A DNA stretch of 23,484 bases from Candidatus Latescibacterota bacterium. GTDB lineage: Bacteria; Latescibacterota; MVCY01. This document shows, one piece after another, positions 8,628-15,254 of the stretch; positions within the stretch are counted from its first letter, which is position 1; each line of letters begins with the position of its first letter. A model generated the notes under the pieces. The model was given only the letters and a program-made list of their open reading frames with translations. It ran no database searches and had not been told where the DNA came from. The stretch spans positions 1 to 23,484 of the forward strand of contig DAOVPH010000003.1 of NCBI GenBank assembly GCA_030629295.1. Reading direction: 5' to 3'. Made by a program: the position numbers and the translations under genes.

Positions 8628-9461
8628 TCACAACCCTAACAGTTTCTGGGTATTTTTGAAGCCTATTTTATCCAAGGCCTCTTTGCTTATGCCGGAATTT
8701 CGCAAATTCTCTGCGTTGGGGATTTGCTGTCCCCTGTAAACAAGATCCGTTCCAAAAAGTAGCTTGTCTTGATTCCGTTCTAAGAAACTGCGGGTAAAAT
8801 CTTTGTCTCTGGTCATAGCGTTGTCGCCCGAGCCAGCGGACAGATCCCCGTAGATATTGGGATAGGTCTGAAGCAGATAATCCACCCGACCGCCGGGGAC
8901 TATCTTTCTCTGGGGATAACCTCCCACATCTTCTTTGAGCACCTCGGCTGAGATCTCACTCCACCAGTGGGTAGCATGGGCGATGAAAACAGCCTGGGGG
9001 AATTTTTGCAGCATCTTTTCCAACCTGGGTAGACCTATCTGGTCTCGATTTCGGTAGCAGTCCATGTGGACTATAATAGGGATTTCCAATTCCTCGCAGG
9101 CAGCGTATATCTTCTGGAGCCTCTTGTCGTCCACCCAGAGTCCCGACAGCGATTCTCCAAATCCCCGGCAGCCTTTTTCTACATAGTTTTTAATCATAGG
9201 CAGGGGATCAAAGCTGGATGGCTCCCTGCGCCGAGGGTCTACATTACAAAAAGGGATAAGCCGGTCCGGATGTCGCCTGGCAGCGGCTATAACTTGGGCG
9301 GTGGTTACATAATAGTCGGTCTCCTCAGGATTTTCGATGGGCAGGAGGCAGGCCTTTTCGATTCCTAACTCATCCATTTTGAGCAATACGTCTCTTGTGG
9401 TTAGCCTCGGTTTACCATAAATTAGCTTGCCAATATGCACGTGGATGTCTACCCAGTTCAT
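8628..9461 (-). CDS. Amidohydrolase-family (TIM-barrel) metal-dependent hydrolase
   Basis: A 277-aa protein of the Amidohydro_2 type. The metal-binding DIHVHIG is at residues 5-11, HMDC lies mid-protein, HATHWW follows, and the C-terminal GTD carries the expected metal-ligand Asp of the family. The substrate cannot be told; family members include decarboxylases and lactone hydrolases. The ATG has GAGGAG about 8 nt upstream. It stands between the tRNA-Ala terminator and its own terminator at 8477-8518, so it is probably a single-gene unit. No convincing promoter was found in the 66 nt upstream. Confidence 0.8.
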   Translation of the reverse strand: MNWVDIHVHIGKLIYGKPRLTTRDVLLKMDELGIEKACLLPIENPEETDYYVTTAQVIAAARRHPDRLIPFCNVDPRRREPSSFDPLPMIKNYVEKGCRGFGESLSGLWVDDKRLQKIYAACEELEIPIIVHMDCYRNRDQIGLPRLEKMLQKFPQAVFIAHATHWWSEISAEVLKEDVGGYPQRKIVPGGRVDYLLQTYPNIYGDLSAGSGDNAMTRDKDFTRSFLERNQDKLLFGTDLVYRGQQIPNAENLRNSGISKEALDKIGFKNTQKLLGL

Positions 9462-9527
9462 TGTTTTTTCTCCTCGGTTGGTGTTATTCTCCTACATGCT
9501 GATTTCGGAAAGTCTGGGGTGGTTAAC

Positions 9528-9559
9528 AAAAATCTCGCCACTGTCGGTAAGTGACGAGA
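9528..9559 (-). terminator. Terminator of tRNA-Ala(GGC)
   Basis: Minus strand: TCTCGTCAC (9559-9551) pairs with GTGGCGAGA (9541-9533) through nine pairs including one G-U. A 9-nt loop lies between, and five U follow (9532-9528). It starts 10 nt after the tRNA 3' end. Confidence 0.75.
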
Positions 9560-9569
9560 CTAAAAAAAG

Positions 9570-9641
9570 TGGAGCTGGAGGGAGTCGGACCCTCGACTTC
9601 TTGTCTGCCAGACAAGCGCTCTCCCGCTGAGCTACAGCCCC
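9570..9641 (-). tRNA. tRNA-Ala (anticodon GGC)
   Basis: A 72-nt cloverleaf. The acceptor arms GGGGCTG and CAGCTCC pair with the G3-U70 wobble that is the alanine identity signal. The D arm is GCTC/GAGC. The anticodon stem CTTGT/ACAAG holds loop CTGGCAG, reading GCC codons. The T stem is GAGGG/CCCTC. The T loop is TCCGACT, with C at the normally invariant U55. CCA is not encoded. The promoter (9710-9738) and terminator (9528-9559) are both visible. Confidence 0.95.
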
Positions 9642-9709
9642 ATGTCGATCTTAAGATGCGATTTTTCAAATCTTGCTCAAAGGTCTATAGATTATGATTT
9701 GTGGAAAAT

Positions 9710-9738
9710 AATATAGCAGCAGGGCGGTGATGTGTCAA
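9710..9738 (-). promoter_or_regulatory. Sigma-70 promoter of tRNA-Ala(GGC)
   Basis: Minus strand: TTGACA (9738-9733), a 17-bp spacer, then TATATT (9715-9710). The start would be near 9703, about 60 nt before the mature tRNA, so a processed 5' leader is expected. Confidence 0.75.
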
Positions 9739-9830
9739 GTAAAAAAAACCTGTCAGAGGAAAAAATGCTCTGATATTACGAAAAAGGCATCGATGACTCC
9801 CCGGGGGGGTACCAAGTTCAGAAATTCCTC

Positions 9831-9859
9831 TTGACAATCGCCGTTTGTTTTTGTATGAT
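9831..9859 (+). promoter_or_regulatory. Sigma-70 promoter of the nucleotidyltransferase pair
   Basis: TTGACA (9831-9836), a 17-bp spacer, then TATGAT (9854-9859): perfect -35 and 5 of 6 at the -10. Transcription should start near 9866, giving a leader of about 165 nt to the GTG at 10032. The interval 9642-10031 otherwise holds only the divergent tRNA promoter, a weak hairpin at 9753-9773 and a doubtful 34-codon ORF at 9901-10005. Confidence 0.7.
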
Positions 9860-10031
9860 TTTGTCAGACTTCAGGAAAAGATACTTCGGTGCTGTTACCA
9901 ATGAGATTAGAATATCTCCGTAACTTGCGCCCAAATCGTATATACTCAGAAGGAAAGAAGGCAAAAACGGGCTTGCCCTCCATGTTATCACCTCAATTGA
10001 AATAAGAAACAGTTTATGGGGGAAACGATAG

Positions 10032-10223
10032 GTGACAAGGATATTGAAATTAAACAATCCCGATGAAGAGAAAGAGATCGAGTTTGAGCTATCCTGGCTC
10101 TCTTCTTTGACCGTGCGGCAAAGGTTTGAATTAATGTTTAACAAAACGGCGGAATTAATCGGACTGCTGAAAAAAAATGGACACCGAAGGCCTCCTCAAA
10201 TTGTTAAGAGAGCATCAGGTTGA
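10032..10223 (+). CDS. Small conserved-type protein paired with a nucleotidyltransferase
   Basis: A 63-aa charged protein: an N-terminal ILKLNNPDEEKEIEFEL segment, a helical SLTVRQRFELMFNKTAELIGLL, and a basic tail ending GHRRPPQIVKR. Small proteins of this pattern often precede minimal nucleotidyltransferase genes, as recalled from family context. Here it overlaps the next gene by 47 bp. The start is GTG at 10032, with a GGGGGAAA purine tract at 10018-10025. It may be an antitoxin or accessory subunit, but this is inference from pairing only. Confidence 0.65.
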   Translation: MTRILKLNNPDEEKEIEFELSWLSSLTVRQRFELMFNKTAELIGLLKKNGHRRPPQIVKRASG

Positions 10224-10629
10224 TTTTGTAATAATAGGCGCAACTGCTTTCCCTGTACACGGATATGCGCGGGCGACATTGGACATAGATATCTTCATCA
10301 GACCACAGCGAAGAAATGCAGAGAGAACCTGGAAGGCCCTGAAAGAGTTTGGCTATGATATGTCTGATATCTCTGTAGACGACCTGTTGACAAAGAAGCT
10401 GCTGATTCGCCAATATGCTGTAGAGACAGACATCCATCCTTTTGTAAAAGGTGTAACCTTTGAAAAATTGTGGAAGAACAAAATAGAAGCAAAGTTTGGG
10501 GAGACATTGGTATTCTTTGCCTGTCTGGATGACCTAATCAAGATGAAAAGAGCAGCAGGGCGTCCTCAGGATCTACAAGACCTTAAATATCTGACAAAGT
10601 TGAAAGAAGTGGGTGGGAAAAAAGAATAA
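10177..10629 (+). CDS. Nucleotidyltransferase, AbiEii/MNT-like
   Basis: A 150-aa protein with the nucleotidyltransferase core: VDFVIIGATAFPVHG (residues 15-29) supplies the glycine-containing helix and TLDIDIFI the paired metal-binding acidic residues. Further on are the DDL segment and an acidic/basic C-terminus. It resembles the toxin-like or minimal nucleotidyltransferases (AbiEii family and relatives) that add nucleotides to tRNA or protein targets. The true target here is unknown. Its ATG lies inside the upstream small gene (47-bp overlap) without an evident ribosome-binding site, which suggests translational coupling. The whole could be a toxin-antitoxin module. Confidence 0.75.
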   Translation: MDTEGLLKLLREHQVDFVIIGATAFPVHGYARATLDIDIFIRPQRRNAERTWKALKEFGYDMSDISVDDLLTKKLLIRQYAVETDIHPFVKGVTFEKLWKNKIEAKFGETLVFFACLDDLIKMKRAAGRPQDLQDLKYLTKLKEVGGKKE

Positions 10630-10677
10630 CTGACGATCTAAGCAAACTATGGAAATTGCCCAACGCCAAGAAAAACT

Positions 10678-10758
10678 GTGCACACTGAAATCAACACCCT
10701 CATCTTTGATCTGGACGGAACAATGGTAACCAGCAGATGTTTTATTTCTGGGAGGTAG
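10678..10758 (+). pseudogene. N-terminal remnant of a HAD-superfamily phosphatase
   Basis: A 26-codon reading frame from GTG at 10678 encodes HTEINTLIFDLDGTMVTS. This is an unmistakable HAD motif I (hydrophobic strand then DLDGT, with nucleophile and acid Asp) at the position it has in phosphoglycolate-phosphatase-like proteins. After this it runs into nine unrelated codons and a stop at 10756-10758, just before the Shine-Dalgarno of the next gene. The remaining 200 or so residues of a HAD enzyme are absent. Most likely a deletion joined the gene start to the TonB gene. The rest of 10630-10763 shows nothing. Confidence 0.6.
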
Positions 10759-10763
10759 AGTAG

Positions 10764-11402
10764 ATGATAATAGGACGAAAGAATCCTGAGGTTGACCTAA
10801 AACTTAAGTACAATAAAGTACTGGAGAATTGTCTGATACTGTCGCTGGCGATCCTTCTGGTCCTTTTTCTCTCCAGCAGCAGCATGGAAGTAACGCCGTA
10901 TGGGAAGACGGTTCAACAGGAGATCATCAAGGTTGAGGACATTCCGGAGACTCATCAGGTAAAGAAACTGCCTCCGCCGCCCCCACGGCCGTCGGTGCCT
11001 ATTGAGACAGAGCGGGAGGATGTATCCGAGGAGGTAACCATACAGAGCACTGAGCTGGATTTAGACGAACCCCCTTTACTACCTCCACCCCCTCCGGCTC
11101 CACCACCCACTGAGCCAGTATTTGAATTCTACCAGGTCTCTGAACCCCCGGTTACGATAAGAGAAGTGATCCCCGAATATCCAGAGATCGCCCGTAAAGC
11201 GGGAATAGAGGGAAAGGTGTTCACAAAACTGCTGGTAAACCAGCATGGCCGAGTAGACAGTGTAGCCGTGCTGAAAGGACCTGAAGTGTTTATAGATGCC
11301 GCCGTCAAAGCCGCAACACAACTGGAGTTCAGGCCCACACGGCAAAACGACAAACCCGTGAGAGTTTGGGTTTCACAGGTATTTGTCTTCCGACTTAAAT
11401 AG
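10764..11402 (+). CDS. TonB-like energy-transducer protein
   Basis: A 212-aa inner-membrane protein with TonB layout: a short cytoplasmic N-terminus, one transmembrane helix (about residues 25-42, LILSLAILLVLFL), and a periplasmic proline-rich linker with two polyproline blocks (about 69-76 and 104-116). The C-terminal TonB domain (about 128-212) has IPEYPEIARKAGIEGKV, VDSVAVLKG and FRPTRQNDKPVRVWV. TonB transmits proton-motive force from ExbB/ExbD to outer-membrane receptors; neither partner is in the window. The start is certain: GGAGG lies 8 nt before the ATG. It stands 5 bp after the HAD remnant and 145 bp before accA. Confidence 0.9.
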   Translation: MIIGRKNPEVDLKLKYNKVLENCLILSLAILLVLFLSSSSMEVTPYGKTVQQEIIKVEDIPETHQVKKLPPPPPRPSVPIETEREDVSEEVTIQSTELDLDEPPLLPPPPPAPPPTEPVFEFYQVSEPPVTIREVIPEYPEIARKAGIEGKVFTKLLVNQHGRVDSVAVLKGPEVFIDAAVKAATQLEFRPTRQNDKPVRVWVSQVFVFRLK

Positions 11403-11547
11403 ATCGCTAAAGGAATGTATTTGCGTTCTGTTATGAGTGCATCTGGGTGGACCAGTCCTGTCTATCCTGTCTTATTGCACCACAGAGATCTACACCTGAT
11501 TGTAAATTTCCCTCTTGCGGTTTTTGCCTCAGGGAAGGAGTGAAAAA

Positions 11548-12504
11548 ATGAACCAATTATGTCCAGATTTCGAGAAACCACTATTGGAATTGGAAGAAAA
11601 AATCGCTGAGATGCGCAAGTACGCTGAAACTGAGGGAATTGACCTCTCGGAGGAACTGGAAAAGTTAGAGCAGAAGACAGAAAAACTCCGGGAGAAGACA
11701 TATTCAAAGCTCACCCCTTGGCAGCGGGTTCAGCTTGCCCGTCATCCCCAACGTCCTTATACCTTAGACTATATTGGACTGATAACTACAGATTTTGTAG
11801 AGCTACACGGCGACCGCGGTTTTGCTGATGACTCGGCTGTTGTGGCAGGGTTAGCCAGATTAGGCGGTAAACCGGTGGCCATTGTGGGACATCAGAAGGG
11901 AAGAACCACCAAAGAAAAACTTCACCGTAATTTCGGCATGCCGCATCCTGAGGGGTACCGCAAGGCACTCCGAATTATGAAGTTGGCTGCTAAGTTCAAA
12001 AGGCCTGTTATCTGTCTCGTCGACACCCCCGGTGCCCACCCCGGCCTGGAGGCCGAAGAAAGAGGGCAGGCAGAAGCTATTGCCAGAAACCTCTATGAGA
12101 TGTCACACCTGCCCGTGCCCATAATTGTGGTGGTCATTGGAGAGGGTGCCAGCGGTGGTGCCCTGGGTATCGGAGTGGGCGATCGACTGCTGATGCTGGA
12201 AAACACCTGGTATTCGGTCATCTCCCCTGAGGGGTGCGCCGCCATCTTGTGGAGAACCAAAGAGAAAAAGGAGGAAGCCGCCGAGACCCTGAAGCTGACC
12301 GCTCAAGATATAATGGAACTGGGGCTGATCGATGAGATTATCCCCGAGCCCTTCGGTGGTGCCCACCGGGACTGGGAGAAAGCAGCCCAGCTACTTAAAT
12401 CCCACATCCTGAAACACCTCTCCGAGCTCAGACAAATTTCCACCGACCAACTGGTTCAAGAGAGGATAGAGAAATTTAACCGCATGGGGGTGTGGAAGGA
12501 GTAA
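11548..12504 (+). CDS. accA: Acetyl-CoA carboxylase carboxyltransferase alpha subunit
   Basis: Carries out the carboxyl-transfer half-reaction of acetyl-CoA carboxylase together with AccD, giving malonyl-CoA for fatty-acid synthesis. The 318-aa protein has the N-terminal helical region (LELEEKIAEM), ARHPQRPYTLDYI, GDRGFADD, the GHQKGR motif, DTPGAHPG, and the oxyanion-hole GEGASGGALG followed by SVISPEGCAAILW. I start it at ATG 11548 because AGGGAAGGAG lies about 7 nt upstream. The frame is open a further 33 nt upstream but without such a site. accD is not in the window. The preceding 145 bp show no clear promoter. Confidence 0.96.
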   Translation: MNQLCPDFEKPLLELEEKIAEMRKYAETEGIDLSEELEKLEQKTEKLREKTYSKLTPWQRVQLARHPQRPYTLDYIGLITTDFVELHGDRGFADDSAVVAGLARLGGKPVAIVGHQKGRTTKEKLHRNFGMPHPEGYRKALRIMKLAAKFKRPVICLVDTPGAHPGLEAEERGQAEAIARNLYEMSHLPVPIIVVVIGEGASGGALGIGVGDRLLMLENTWYSVISPEGCAAILWRTKEKKEEAAETLKLTAQDIMELGLIDEIIPEPFGGAHRDWEKAAQLLKSHILKHLSELRQISTDQLVQERIEKFNRMGVWKE

Positions 12505-12565
12505 AGTTCTTTAGTGTGTTGACAAGCAATTTAGCGACGTGCCCCTGAGGCGAGGTAACAAAATC

Positions 12566-15193
12566 ATGCACAAAGAATTTGGGAGATTGATATATAACCG
12601 TTCAAGCCTACTGCTGTGGATCGTAGGAGCCATTGTTCTCCTGCCAGCGAGTGTCTCACTGGCTGAGAATGCCCAGATTGTTAGAGAGTCTGCTGACAGA
12701 GGTATACGTACCTTAAATGACCACTCAATCTATCCCTCTTCCAATCCCAGTGGGGCTGAGGCGGAGGAATTCAACAACATTTGCGATCTTGCTTTGGAAG
12801 GAGATTATCTCTGGGCAGCAACGGCTGGCGGGGTCGTCAGGTGGAATACGAAAGACGGGAGCTATGTGACATATTCTACTTCAGATGGGTTGCCTTCTCT
12901 CCCGGTAAAATGTATAGCCATCGCTGACAACGACACCAAATATTTCGGGACCGATAAAGGTGCGGCCAAATTCGACGGGAAAGACTGGACTGTGTATACC
13001 GCAGATGAAGGATTAGCTGGCAATACGGTTTTGTGCATTACTATTGATCAAAATGGAACAATATGGTTTGGCACCGACCGAGGTGTTACAAAATTTGATG
13101 GCCATAGCTGGAAGACCTACACTACGGAGGATGGACTGATAAGCAACCGTGTTTTCAGTATTGCTGTGGACAAGAATGGTGACAGGTGGTTTGGAGGCAT
13201 TCACGGCGTAAGCTGCTTTGACGGCGAAAATTGGCAGACCTACCCTCAAGACAATTTCAAGAAACCACCAAATTCTGGCACTGGCCCTTATGCTGGCCCC
13301 TATCTCTACGAACCTACTATACAGTTTACAGGTCCGGAAAGCGTAGAATCTATAGCTATTGACCAGGATGGAACTCTATGGCTTGGAAGTTATTGGGGTA
13401 CAATAAATAGCTTCGATGGAAATCAATGGCAGGTCTATGAGTGGGGAAAGCTTGGATATTACGGATGGTGGAGGCAAAGCTGGAGAGGACTTGGCAACGT
13501 GGTAAATGGCATTGCTGTTGATTCCAATAATGTGAAATGGCTTGCTACAGGGCAAGGTGTGTTACGGTACAATGGCCAGAGTTGGAAACTCTATACAGAT
13601 GCTGACGGCCTCCTTTTTCCGACATTGTTACCTTACAGCGTACCAATTGGTGGTATAGATGCGGGATCATCGTTCTGGGTCTCATCTGTAGCCATCGCCC
13701 CCGACGGGACAAAATACTTTGGAGTACCAGGCGGGATAAGCAAATTCGATGAAAGAAGTTGGGAGAGCTATCTTGTGGGGAAAAACTCCCCCCTAAAGCA
13801 ATGGCAGGTTACAGAAGCTGTGGGGCCATTAGCTGACAGCCTGAGATGGAAATTCAAAACAGACTTCCCTGTAACCTCTACCCCAGCTGTTAGCCCAGAT
13901 GGCACGGTATATCTCACCTCATCTTACCCCATTTATACCTATTACCTTTATGCAGTTTCTCCCAAAGGGAAGCTGAAATGGAAGTCCGAAATAGAGGCTG
14001 TCGCATGGTCTTCTCCAGCTGTTGGACCAGATGGAAGTGTATATTTCGGCTCGGGTGATGATTATCTTTATGCAATCTCCTCGGAAGGGACACTGAAATG
14101 GAGGTTTAAAACAGGGCAAAGTGTGAAATCTTCTCCTGCAATTGGCTCTGATGGAACAGTATATTTTGGCTCAGGAGATGGTTACCTTTATGCATTCTCC
14201 CCAGAAGGAGAACTTAAATGGAAGTTTAAAACGGGAAGCTGCATACTTTCCTCTCCAGCCATTGGTTCAGATGGAACAATATATTTCGGCTCAAATGACT
14301 GTCACTTCTACGCAGTTTCCCCTGAAGGAGAGCTAAAATGGCGATTCGAGACAGGGTGGTGTATATGGTCTTCTCCAGCTATTGATTCAAATGGAACCGT
14401 TTATTTCGGTTCGGCCGATAGTTACCTTTACGCAGTATCCTCTGAGGGAAAGCTTAAATGGAAGTTCAAGACAGGGGACAATGTAGGCTCTTCCCCAGTG
14501 GTTGAATTGGATGGAACAGTGTATTTCGGCTCAAATGATCATTACCTTTATGCGGTTTCTCCTGAGGGGAAGCTGAAGTGGAAGTTTAAAACAGGAAATG
14601 CTATTCACTCCCACTTAGCGATTGACTCAGATGGGACAGTGTATTTCGCTTCAGACTATCTCTATGCTCTTTCTCCGCAAGGCAAGCTGAGGTGGAAACT
14701 TAGACCGGGAGGATCTGGCTTAGCGCTTGGCTTGGATGGAACCCTGTATTTCGACTCATATGGTGGTCATCTTTATGCTTTAGATTGCGGCAGCCAAGGA
14801 CCGGCTGATTCTCCCTGGCCGATATTTGGCCACGATCCAAGGCATACGAGCAGAGTCCCTGACATGTCTACAGCGGTTCAGGCTGGGAATTCTACAAAAG
14901 AAACTCCAAACCGATTGATCCTCTCTCAAAATTTCCCCAATTCTTTCAATACAAAAACTCAGATAAGCTACCAGATTCCAGAACAAACAGAGGTCGAACT
15001 TATAGTCTATGATATCCTCGGGAGAAAGGTGCAAACTGTGGTGAACGAAATCCAGCAGCCTGGTCATTACAGACTCACCTGGGATGGGAAGGATGACTTG
15101 GGCAGGGATGTCTCCAGCGGGGTCTATTTCTACCAGTTGACGGTGGATGTGGGAAAGTGGACGGAGACAAAAAAGATGTTGCTTCTCCGATAA
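12566..15193 (+). CDS. Secreted double beta-propeller protein with type IX-like sorting domain
   Basis: An 875-aa exported protein. It has a signal peptide (cleavage near SLA/EN, residue 33), then about seven Reg_prop blades (residues 65-415; signatures LWAAT, KYFGT, IWFGT, RWFGG, LWLGS, KWLAT, KYFGV). Next are eight PQQ-like blades of about 40 residues (426-742; W-K-F-K-T-G, SSPA, DGTVYFGS, YLYAVSPEG), a PWPIFGHDPRHTSR closing segment, and a C-terminal FlgD-like sorting domain (from LSQNFPNSFN, ending KKMLLLR). No PQQ-enzyme catalytic residues or kinase domain are present, so a binding or adhesive surface role is inferred. I prefer ATG 12566, with GCGAGG upstream, over the in-frame GTG at 12539. 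It is followed by a smaller relative 61 bp on. Confidence 0.85.
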   Translation: MHKEFGRLIYNRSSLLLWIVGAIVLLPASVSLAENAQIVRESADRGIRTLNDHSIYPSSNPSGAEAEEFNNICDLALEGDYLWAATAGGVVRWNTKDGSYVTYSTSDGLPSLPVKCIAIADNDTKYFGTDKGAAKFDGKDWTVYTADEGLAGNTVLCITIDQNGTIWFGTDRGVTKFDGHSWKTYTTEDGLISNRVFSIAVDKNGDRWFGGIHGVSCFDGENWQTYPQDNFKKPPNSGTGPYAGPYLYEPTIQFTGPESVESIAIDQDGTLWLGSYWGTINSFDGNQWQVYEWGKLGYYGWWRQSWRGLGNVVNGIAVDSNNVKWLATGQGVLRYNGQSWKLYTDADGLLFPTLLPYSVPIGGIDAGSSFWVSSVAIAPDGTKYFGVPGGISKFDERSWESYLVGKNSPLKQWQVTEAVGPLADSLRWKFKTDFPVTSTPAVSPDGTVYLTSSYPIYTYYLYAVSPKGKLKWKSEIEAVAWSSPAVGPDGSVYFGSGDDYLYAISSEGTLKWRFKTGQSVKSSPAIGSDGTVYFGSGDGYLYAFSPEGELKWKFKTGSCILSSPAIGSDGTIYFGSNDCHFYAVSPEGELKWRFETGWCIWSSPAIDSNGTVYFGSADSYLYAVSSEGKLKWKFKTGDNVGSSPVVELDGTVYFGSNDHYLYAVSPEGKLKWKFKTGNAIHSHLAIDSDGTVYFASDYLYALSPQGKLRWKLRPGGSGLALGLDGTLYFDSYGGHLYALDCGSQGPADSPWPIFGHDPRHTSRVPDMSTAVQAGNSTKETPNRLILSQNFPNSFNTKTQISYQIPEQTEVELIVYDILGRKVQTVVNEIQQPGHYRLTWDGKDDLGRDVSSGVYFYQLTVDVGKWTETKKMLLLR
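13841..14793 (+). repeat. 120-bp tandem coding repeat (PQQ-like blades)
   Basis: Eight units encode the second propeller. The middle units (about 13970-14640) keep an exact 120-bp period at the DNA level: the GAAGTTTAAAACAGG-like word recurs at 13981, 14101, 14221, 14341, 14461 and 14581. The first unit is slightly longer and the last two shorter. Confidence 0.85.
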
Positions 15194-15205
15194 TTCCCCT
15201 CACAA

Positions 15206-15217
15206 GTTCACGTGAAC
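15206..15217. promoter_or_regulatory. Perfect palindrome GTTCACGTGAAC
   Basis: A 12-bp perfect palindrome in the 61-bp gap between the two propeller genes, 38 bp upstream of the second start. It has the size and symmetry of an operator for a dimeric regulator, but no regulator is nearby and only one copy was noticed, so function is a guess. Confidence 0.25.
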
Positions 15218-15254
15218 ACTTCCGTAACAGCTATAACAAGACAAAGGGGGCAGT

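Noticed and set aside
9741..9773. Hairpin TCAGAG/CTCTGA with an A run, readable as a minus-strand terminator
   Set aside because: Only six pairs, the U run is displaced by four bases, and no minus-strand gene lies upstream for it to end.
9901..10005. 34-codon ORF (ATG to TAA) just downstream of the promoter at 9831-9859
   Set aside because: No ribosome-binding site, no recognisable similarity and the length is expected by chance; it could be a leader peptide but nothing supports that.
9818..10144. 108-aa minus-strand ORF opposite the small gene
   Set aside because: Serine- and phenylalanine-rich translation with no recognisable motif. It runs against the promoter and the well-supported plus-strand pair.
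12519..12524. TTGACA before the double-propeller gene
   Set aside because: No acceptable -10 box at 16-18 bp (the sequence there is GC-rich CCCCTG).
13841..14793. Regular 120-bp repeats considered as a CRISPR or satellite array
   Set aside because: The repeats are in frame, encode propeller blades and have no unique-spacer structure.
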